DNA of 5,627 bases from Candidatus Nanohaloarchaea archaeon (lineage in GTDB: Archaea > EX4484-52 > GLR71). Below the pieces are notes generated by a model, which was given only the letters and a program-made list of their open reading frames with translations, had not been told where the DNA came from and made no database searches. The DNA is taken from positions 1 to 5,627 of the forward strand of contig JAUVES010000047.1 in assembly GCA_030594675.1 (NCBI GenBank), read 5' to 3'. Shown here piece after piece: positions 1-5,627 of this stretch (within the stretch, counting starts at the first letter, position 1; every line of letters starts with the position of its first letter). Position numbers and translations under genes: made by a program.

Positions 1-249
1 TGACGGGACTGAGATTGGGTTTCCTACAAGCATCATGAAAAGGAAGAAAGAGACTGCAAGGTCTACATAACCCATCCAGCCGAGATAATTTCCTGATTTT
101 ATGTTGCATATCGTGAACAGGGCACCTTTCTGGAATATGAGGAGCAGGAGGATTATAAAAAATATACTTCCTTCAAGATTTAATCTGAATGTCTGAGATA
201 TCAGGATGACTGCAAGCATATCTGCCAGGCCGAGTATTTTTGATATCAT
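1..249 (-). CDS. Unrecognised small multi-pass membrane protein (N-terminal part)
   Basis: I do not recognise this gene. Read on the minus strand from the ATG at 249-247, the frame stays open for 83 codons to the window edge, so the C-terminus is missing. The protein begins MISKILGLADMLAVILIS and shows about three hydrophobic stretches: residues 4-19, 28-48 (including FFIILLLLIF) and 57-76 (YVDLAVSFFLFMMLVG). Short polar turns containing R22, K41, K51 and D63 separate them. This pattern suggests an integral membrane protein with helices packed closely. No catalytic motif is visible. The ATG is preferred because a TATA-like box is centred about 24 bp upstream of it, which fits a leaderless transcript; the frame is also open further upstream, but only a TTG is available there. 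It is transcribed divergently from the tRNA methylthiotransferase gene. An overlap with some other function on the plus strand is unlikely, because that frame has several stops. Coding status is likely but unproven. Confidence 0.6.
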   Translation of the reverse strand, partial: MISKILGLADMLAVILISQTFRLNLEGSIFFIILLLLIFQKGALFTICNIKSGNYLGWMGYVDLAVSFFLFMMLVGNPISVPS

Positions 250-269
250 TGTCTTTACTTTTTGTTTAA

Positions 270-277
270 TATTTAAA
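270..277 (-). promoter_or_regulatory. TATA-like box for the leftward membrane-protein gene
   Basis: Read on the minus strand this is TTTAAATA, a good match to the archaeal TATA consensus. Its centre lies about 24 bp upstream of the ATG at 249. Archaeal transcription normally starts about 22-27 bp downstream of the box centre, so the start site would fall at or next to the A of the ATG, giving a leaderless mRNA. The sequence just before the ATG, AAAAAGTAAAGACA, has no convincing Shine-Dalgarno motif, which agrees. The purine-rich BRE expected just upstream of the box is weak. The call rests on motif and spacing only. Confidence 0.5.
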
Positions 278-279
278 AA
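272..279 (+). promoter_or_regulatory. TATA-like box for the rightward tRNA methylthiotransferase gene
   Basis: The plus strand reads TTTAAAAA here, centred about 25 bp upstream of the ATG at 301, so the predicted start site coincides with the start codon (leaderless mRNA). No Shine-Dalgarno motif is present in the preceding CTTATCAATCTATATAT. It shares most of its bases with the opposite-facing box at 270-277. An alternative element is TTTAATAT at 265-272, which would place the start site about 7 bp further upstream. The call rests on motif and spacing only. Confidence 0.5.
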
Positions 280-300
280 AGTACTTATCAATCTATATAT

Positions 301-1566
301 ATGAATATATTTATCGAGACATATGGATGCTCTGCAAACCAGTCCAACTCTGAAATTATGGGAGGGCTTCTTGTAAAGGCAGGGTACAGGCTTTCAAGTG
401 AAGAGGATGCAGACCTACTGATTATCAATACCTGCACTGTGAAGACACAGACTGAAAGGAAAATTATAAGGCGGCTTGAAAAGCTCAGATACAGTTCAAA
501 GAAGATTCTTGTTGCCGGGTGTATGAGCGAGGTGCAGAAAGAGATGATTGAGGAAGTGCATCCTGATGTATCTATTATCGGAGTCAATGAGATGAGAGAT
601 ATAAGTGAGACTGTGCGCAGGATTGAGAATGGAGAACAGGTTATCATGGTGGGTTCCAAACCGACTAGCATGGTGTGCTTACCTAAAGTCAGGATAAATC
701 CTGTGATAAATATTGCCCAGATATCTACAGGCTGTCTCGGTGACTGCGCATACTGCATCGTGCGAAGCGCAAAAGGTGCTTTGAGGTCATTTCCTGTACA
801 TTCTATTGTTGATGATGTAAAGAAATCTGTTACTGATGGATGCAAAGAGATATGGCTTACATCACAAGACTGTGGATGCTATGGATTTGATACAGGAGTA
901 AAGCTTCCTGCACTTTTAAGGAAGGTCACAGCTATCGAGGGAAACTTCAGGATACGGATAGGTATGATGAACCCAGACCATATCAAATCTATACAGGGCG
1001 ACCTTATTACTGCGCTTATAAATAAGAAGATGTACCGGTTTGTTCATATGCCTGTACAGTCTGGCTCTGATGAGGTGTTGAAGGCTATGGGCCGAAGATA
1101 TACATCAGCCGGGGCAGGTGAGATTATTGATGATTTTACTGGCGGACTGCCTAATTTTACTTTTTCAACTGACATAATTGTAGGGTTTCCCGGTGAAACA
1201 GATGAACAGTTTCAAGAGAGTGTTGAGTTTGTGAAAAAGTATAAGCCAGATATTGTAAATATTTCCAGGTACGGTAAAAGACCTATGACAAGAGCTTCTG
1301 AAATGGAGCAGGTTGATGGCAATATAATCAAGATGCGTGCCAAGACACTTACAGACGTTGTCTGCGATGTTGCCCTTGAGAAGAATAAGAGATGGGTCGG
1401 ATGGAAAGGTGAAGTTCTTTTGAGCAAGGTCGGGGAGAAAGGAGGATTTATCGGCAGAAATTTTGCGTACAAGCCAATTGTTGTTGATTATGGTGAACTT
1501 GGTACAACTGTTGAAGTTGAGGTTGTTGAGGCTATGAATGGGTATCTTATAGGTAAGATATGCTAA
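301..1566 (+). CDS. Archaeal-type tRNA t6A37 methylthiotransferase (e-MtaB / CDKAL1 family)
   Basis: This is a radical-SAM enzyme that adds a methylthio group to C2 of N6-threonylcarbamoyladenosine at tRNA position 37, giving ms2t6A in ANN-decoding tRNAs; it acts in the cytoplasm. All three family domains are visible in 421 residues, a normal length. The N-terminal MTTase domain (about 1-125) carries the cluster ligands C10 (ETYGC), C45 (NTC) and C74 (AGC). The radical-SAM domain (about 135-345) has the CxxxCxxC triad C145, C149 and C152 in GCLGDCAYC, plus the HMPVQSGSDEVLKAMGR segment (249-265) and the IVGFPGET segment (293-300). A C-terminal TRAM domain for tRNA binding spans about 360-421. 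The start IFIETYGC is typical of archaeal/eukaryotic members rather than MiaB or RimO; substrate assignment rests on this resemblance. The ATG at 301 is chosen because the conserved N-terminus begins there and a TATA-like box lies 25 bp upstream. Its stop overlaps the convergent carB stop by 4 bp. No residue appears to be missing. Confidence 0.95.
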   Translation: MNIFIETYGCSANQSNSEIMGGLLVKAGYRLSSEEDADLLIINTCTVKTQTERKIIRRLEKLRYSSKKILVAGCMSEVQKEMIEEVHPDVSIIGVNEMRDISETVRRIENGEQVIMVGSKPTSMVCLPKVRINPVINIAQISTGCLGDCAYCIVRSAKGALRSFPVHSIVDDVKKSVTDGCKEIWLTSQDCGCYGFDTGVKLPALLRKVTAIEGNFRIRIGMMNPDHIKSIQGDLITALINKKMYRFVHMPVQSGSDEVLKAMGRRYTSAGAGEIIDDFTGGLPNFTFSTDIIVGFPGETDEQFQESVEFVKKYKPDIVNISRYGKRPMTRASEMEQVDGNIIKMRAKTLTDVVCDVALEKNKRWVGWKGEVLLSKVGEKGGFIGRNFAYKPIVVDYGELGTTVEVEVVEAMNGYLIGKIC

Positions 1567-4500
1567 ACACTTATCTTTTCTGTGTATTCATCCCAGGATT
1601 TAATTTTTAAATCATCATGTGTGTGTGTTGATAACGCTTTTATGAATATCTTTGCAAGCTGAAGATTGCTTATCAAAGGTATGGAATATGCGACTGCCAT
1701 CTTTCTCATCATCACATTGTCATCATCGGGACTTAATGGTGTATGATCTTTTGATATACTTATTATCAGGCAGAGTTTTCTGTCTGCAAGATATTTTAGG
1801 ACATTGGGACTTTTTTTCTGGCTTATCTTGTATATATAAGTTGTGTCTATATCGTTTTTTTTCAGGAACTCGTTTGTGTGCTCAGTGGAGTATATTGTGA
1901 AATTCATGTCTTTGAGCATCTTTATGCTGTCTAAAAGACGGTACCTGTTTACATCGCCGCTGACTGATATGAGTATGCTTCTTTGAGGTATTTTCATACC
2001 TGTTGATATTACTGATTTCATGAATGCCTCGTAGACATCGTCTCCGAAACATCCTACCTCTCCTGTGGATGCCATCTCAACAGAAGCTAATGGATCTGCA
2101 CCCTTAAGCCGTGAAAACGAGAACTGTGAGGTCTTTATGCCTACATAATCAAGATCAAGGATATCTATCTTGACCCTTTCTACAGGGATGCCAAGAATTG
2201 CTTTTGTTGCCAGCTCTATGAAATTATGGCCGAGCACTTTTGATACAAAAGGAAAGCTTCTTGATGCTCTTAAGTTGCATTCTATCACTTTCACATCATT
2301 GTCCTTTGCTATGAACTGGATATTGAAAGGCCCTGTAATGTTTAAGGAGTGTGCTGTCTTTGCTGCTATATCTCTTATCTTTCTTTCAGTTTCCCAATAA
2401 AGTCTCGGTGCCGGAAGAATTATTGTTGCATCACCGCTATGGATCCCTGCATTTTCTATATGCTCGCTTATTGCGTATAATTTTATCTTTCCATCCTGTG
2501 CAACTGCATCCAGCTCTATCTCTTTTGCATCCAGTATGAATTTGGACATCACTACAGGGTGGCTGGAATTGATTGCTGCTGCTTCGTTCATGTATTTTTC
2601 CATATAATCTTCGGATGATATTATGTTCATAGCTGCGCCGCTCAGGACATAAGAGGGCCTTATTATGAGAGGGTAGCCGACCTTTTTGGCAAACTGTTTC
2701 ATCTGATCTATGTTTTTTGCTTCTATCCAGTCAGGCTGCTTTATTTCAAGAGTATCAAGGAGTGCTGAAAACTTGTTACGGTCTTCTGCCCGGTCTATAT
2801 TTTGCGGACTTGTGCCTAATATTTTTATCTGTTTGTGATAGCAGGGTATTGCAAGGTTGTTAGGTATCTGGCCACCCATTGATAATATTATGCCTTTCGG
2901 ATTTTCAAGATAGTATATGTCCTGTATCCTTTCAAAGCTTAACTCTTCAAAATACAGGCGGTCGCATTCATCATAATCAGTAGATACTGTTTCAGGGTTG
3001 CAGTTTATCATTATTGTCTTGTGACCTGTTTTTTTTGCTGTCTTTGCTGCAGTGACGCAGCACCAGTCAAATTCTACTGATGAGCCTATCCTGTATGGCC
3101 CACCACCAATTATCATCACTGAATTGCTGTTGCCTGTGAATTGTATATCATGCTCATTGCCGTGGTAGGTGAGGTATAGATAGTTTGTCTTTGCAGGAAA
3201 TTCACCTGCAAGAGTATCTATCTGCTTTACTGAAGGGAGGATATGCATTGTGTGCCTTAATTTTCGTATGTTATCCTCTGTTATGCCTTTTATCATTGCA
3301 ATCTGATAGTCCGAGAAACCTGCTTTCTTTGCTTCAAGAAGATCATTGGCATTTATATCATTTTTGAGATGCTGTTTTATGTCATGTATGTTTTTGAGCT
3401 TTTCCAAAAACCACTTGTCAATCTTTGTTATATTATGTATGCTATCTATAGACATATTCATATTGAATGCTTTTTCTATTGCGAATATTCTTCTGTCAGT
3501 AGGGTTTTTGAGCTCGTGCTCTATGCTGTTGAATGACACATTGTTGTTGCATACGAATCCGTTCATGCCTATGTCTAGCATTCTTATCGCTTTCTGGACA
3601 GCTTCCTCAAAGCTTTTGCCTATAGACATGACTTCTCCTACGCTTTTCATCTCAGTTCCTATTGTCTTTGAGACATTTCTGAATTTTTTTAAGTCCCATC
3701 TGGGGATTTTCACGACGATATAGTCTAATGCCGGCTCAAAGAAGGCAGAGGTGACTTCTGTTATGCTGTTTTTTATATCTGACAGATTTTTTCCTATTGC
3801 CAGCTTTGCTGCAACAAATGCTAATGGGTATCCTGTTGCTTTTGATGCCAAAGCTGATGAGCGGGATAGCCTGGCATTGACTTCTATCACCCTGTAATCC
3901 TCGTTTTTTGGATCTAAGGCGTATTGTATGTTGCACTCTCCGATTATTCCCAGATGCTTTATTGTCTTTATCGCTATCTCCCTTAACATGTGGTATTCTT
4001 TGTTTGTCAGGGTCTGCGAGGGTGCTATAACTATGCTTTCTCCTGTGTGGATTCCTAAAGGATCAAAGTTTTCCATATTGCAGACAGTTATGCAGTTATC
4101 GTTCTTGTCTCTTACTACTTCATATTCAATTTCTTTCCATCCACCAAGATATTCTTCTATCAGGATCTGGTTTGAATGAGAGAATGCTTTTTTCAGGAGG
4201 TCTTTTAGTTCGTTTCTATCTTTTGCCATGCCACTACCCATACCACCCAGAGCGAATGCTATGCGCACCATTACAGGATATCCTATTTTGTCTGCTGCAT
4301 TTATTGCATCTTCTGGTGTTGATGTTGCTATGCTTCTTGGTGTATTCACATTGATTTGATCTAATTTCTTTACGAAAAGATCTCTGTCTTCTGTGTGCTT
4401 TATTGTGTCTATTGAGGTGCCGAGGACTTCTACATCGTATTTTTTGAGTGTGCCATTGTCATTTAGCTCTACGCCGCAGTTCAGGGCAGTCTGGCCTCCG

Positions 4501-4760
4501 AAGGATAATAGTATTCCATCCGGCCTTTCCTTTTCAATTATCTTTTCTACAAACTTTGGATTTACAGGCAGAAAATATATCTTGTCAGCCATACCCTTAT
4601 CGGTCTGTATTGTAGCGATGTTTGGATTTACAAGGATGACTTCTATACCTTCTTCTTTCATTGCCTTTATTGCCTGATTTCCTGAGTAGTCAAACTCTCC
4701 TGCCTGGCCTATCTTCAATGCACCACTTCCCAAGAGGATGACTTTGCTTATCTTTTTCAT
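1563..4760 (-). CDS. carB: Carbamoyl-phosphate synthase large subunit, CAD-like
   Basis: This subunit makes carbamoyl phosphate from bicarbonate, ammonia delivered by CarA, and two ATP, for pyrimidine and arginine synthesis. It is complete at 1065 residues (E. coli CarB: 1073). The order is a first ATP-grasp half (about 1-400; [10 protein letters not shown] 18-27, R126, R166, E212, Q279, E293, N295), an oligomerisation region (about 400-545), a second ATP-grasp half (about 547-925; [12 protein letters not shown] 556-567, R661, R701, Q815, E827, N829) and a C-terminal MGS-like allosteric domain (about 925-1065). By eye, T959, T962 and K978 fall where E. coli has its nucleotide-phosphate ligands T974, T977 and K993, so ligand control is possible; which ligand cannot be said. 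Many segments match human CAD better than E. coli CarB, for example VNARLSR where E. coli has MNPRVSR. Its ATG overlaps the carA stop (ATGA), implying translational coupling. The amino-acid sequence shows no frameshift or lost core motif. Confidence 0.97.
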   Translation of the reverse strand: [1065 protein letters not shown]

Positions 4761-5627
4761 CTTTTATTCTCCTGCATCAATTTTATGAAACTGTCAAATA
4801 TGAATTCTGTGTCTGTCGGGCCGCATGAGGCTTCCGGGTGGAACTGGATTGACATGAGCGGCCTTGTCCTGTGCATTATACCCTCTACTGTATTGTCGTT
4901 TGCATTTTTGAACCATACTACCCAGTTATCTTTTAAGGTGTCTTCATCTATGGCAAAGCCGTGGTTCTGGGAGGTAATATATGACTTTTTTGTTATTGTG
5001 TCTGTACAGGGCTGATTCTGCCCTCTATGACCATATTTGAGCTTGTATGTGTCTGCTCCAGATGCGAGGGCAAGGAGCTGGTTTCCAAGACAGATCCCAA
5101 GTATTGGAAGATCTGGTCTTGTGTCCATTATGTTTTTTATGTTGTCTATTGTTGCTCTGCATTGCTGCGGGTCGCCAGGCCCGTTTGTTATGAAGACTGC
5201 ATCAAAGGGCTCATTTAGATTTAATGGATTGTAATCCCAGGGAACCCTTATCACTTCTGTATTTCGTTTTAAGAAACATCTTATTATGTTGTGTTTTACG
5301 CCGCAGTCTATAAGGACTATTTTTTTGTTTTGTTTACTGTATCTTATGATTTCTTTGCAGCTTACCTCTTTTACAAGATTTATTCTGTTGGGGTCTGTTA
5401 TTTCTGTGTCTTTATCTTCTATCTTTATTTTCCCGAGCATTGTGCCTTTTTCTCTCAGCTTTTTTGTGAGTGCTCTTGTGTCTATTCCTGTGATTGCAGG
5501 GATGTTGTTTTCTTTTAGCCATTCTGAGAGTGATTTTTCTGCGTTCCAGTGGCTGTGGTTTGCGGAATAGTTATTTACTATAAGACCTTGTATATGGATC
5601 TTTTCTGATTCAAAGAAATCCATGAGG
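4757..5627 (-). CDS. carA: Carbamoyl-phosphate synthase small (glutaminase) subunit, 5' end cut by the window
   Basis: CarA hydrolyses glutamine and passes the ammonia to CarB. From the first visible Met (codon 5623-5621), 288 residues can be read, but that Met is internal. The segment MDFFESEKIHIQGLIV aligns with about residue 67 onward of E. coli CarA, so roughly 65-70 residues lie beyond the edge, and the frame stays open to it. Visible parts, numbered from that Met, are the rest of the small-chain domain (about 1-85; GIDTRALTKKLREKG 46-60) and a class I glutamine amidotransferase domain (about 100-288). The latter has NGPGDP 147-152, nucleophile C178 in GICLGNQ, QNHGF 219-223, and catalytic H262 and E264 in FHPEAS. 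The catalytic triad is intact. One oddity is Asn at 181, where CarA and CAD normally have His (GICLGHQ). Wording is again close to CAD (SHWNAEKSLSEWL, NANDNTVEGIMH). It overlaps carB by 4 bp; the operon promoter is outside the window. Confidence 0.97.
   Translation of the reverse strand, partial: LMDFFESEKIHIQGLIVNNYSANHSHWNAEKSLSEWLKENNIPAITGIDTRALTKKLREKGTMLGKIKIEDKDTEITDPNRINLVKEVSCKEIIRYSKQNKKIVLIDCGVKHNIIRCFLKRNTEVIRVPWDYNPLNLNEPFDAVFITNGPGDPQQCRATIDNIKNIMDTRPDLPILGICLGNQLLALASGADTYKLKYGHRGQNQPCTDTITKKSYITSQNHGFAIDEDTLKDNWVVWFKNANDNTVEGIMHRTRPLMSIQFHPEASCGPTDTEFIFDSFIKLMQENKR
4769..4773 (-). promoter_or_regulatory. Shine-Dalgarno site for carB inside the carA 3' end
   Basis: The minus strand reads AGGAG here, followed by eight bases (AATAAAAG) and the carB ATG at 4760-4758. 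This is good ribosome-binding spacing. It supports the chosen carB start and indicates that carB is translated from a shared carA-carB mRNA. It contrasts with the two first-in-transcript genes at 249 and 301, which lack such a motif. Confidence 0.6.

Noticed and set aside
288..845. 185-codon open frame on the minus strand, antisense to the methylthiotransferase gene
   Set aside because: It lies entirely opposite a clearly conserved gene, its product has no recognisable motif, and it is best explained as a shadow of the real frame.
1597..1613. Perfect 7-bp inverted repeat (GATTTAA, TTT, TTAAATC) just past the methylthiotransferase stop, as a possible terminator
   Set aside because: The arms are almost all A/T, so the hairpin would be weak, and it lies within the carB coding sequence, encoding conserved-frame residues. 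The T5 tract may help plus-strand termination, but I cannot support a terminator call.
1618..1630. Short GT repeat (GTGTGTGTGTTG)
   Set aside because: It is only about five dinucleotides long and lies in carB, encoding a Thr-His run near the C-terminus; too short to be a meaningful repeat.
3346..3723. 125-codon open frame on the plus strand inside carB, rich in hydrophobic residues
   Set aside because: The hydrophobic, Leu/Ser/Phe-rich composition is typical of the reverse complement of an AT-rich coding gene; there is no start signal and it lies across well-conserved carB.
301..4760. Functional pairing of carAB with the t6A methylthiotransferase, through shared bicarbonate or carbamoyl chemistry
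   Set aside because: The genes are convergent rather than co-transcribed, and carbamoyl phosphate is not the known carbamoyl donor for t6A; simple adjacency is the better explanation.
1..5627. CRISPR arrays, insertion sequences, tRNA or rRNA genes, riboswitches
   Set aside because: I saw no regularly spaced repeats, transposase motifs, terminal inverted repeats or cloverleaf-like segments; nearly all bases are inside protein-coding genes.

Overview
The window looks like AT-rich archaeal chromosome. Three things suggest this. The threonylcarbamoyladenosine tRNA methylthiotransferase is of the archaeal/eukaryotic type, with an N-terminus reading MNIFIETYGC. The two divergent genes at the left start about 25 bp from the centre of a TATA-like box, with no Shine-Dalgarno motif, as expected for leaderless archaeal transcripts. 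The downstream gene of the operon (carB) instead has an internal Shine-Dalgarno motif. No 16S rRNA or other lineage marker is present, so I do not name a phylum; an uncultivated archaeon is plausible.

Layout. Positions 1-249 (minus strand) hold the N-terminal 83 residues of an unrecognised multi-pass membrane protein that runs off the left edge. Positions 250-300 are a 51-bp divergent intergenic region with TATA-like elements facing both ways. Positions 301-1566 (plus strand) encode a complete radical-SAM tRNA methylthiotransferase. Positions 1563-4760 (minus) encode a complete carbamoyl-phosphate synthase large subunit, carB. Positions 4757-5627 (minus) encode most of the small, glutaminase subunit, carA; its first roughly 65-70 residues lie beyond the right edge. 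carA and carB overlap by 4 bp (ATGA). carB and the methylthiotransferase gene meet tail to tail with their stop codons overlapping. No stretch over 300 bases lacks a gene.

Function. CarA and CarB together make carbamoyl phosphate from glutamine, bicarbonate and two ATP, feeding pyrimidine and arginine synthesis. The methylthiotransferase converts t6A to ms2t6A at position 37 of tRNAs and has no evident pathway link to carAB. The most notable point is that both CPS subunits read much more like the CPSII part of the eukaryotic CAD protein than like E. coli CarAB, although here they are separate genes. I found no mobile element, CRISPR array, RNA gene or obviously new multi-gene system; this is mainly a housekeeping region.
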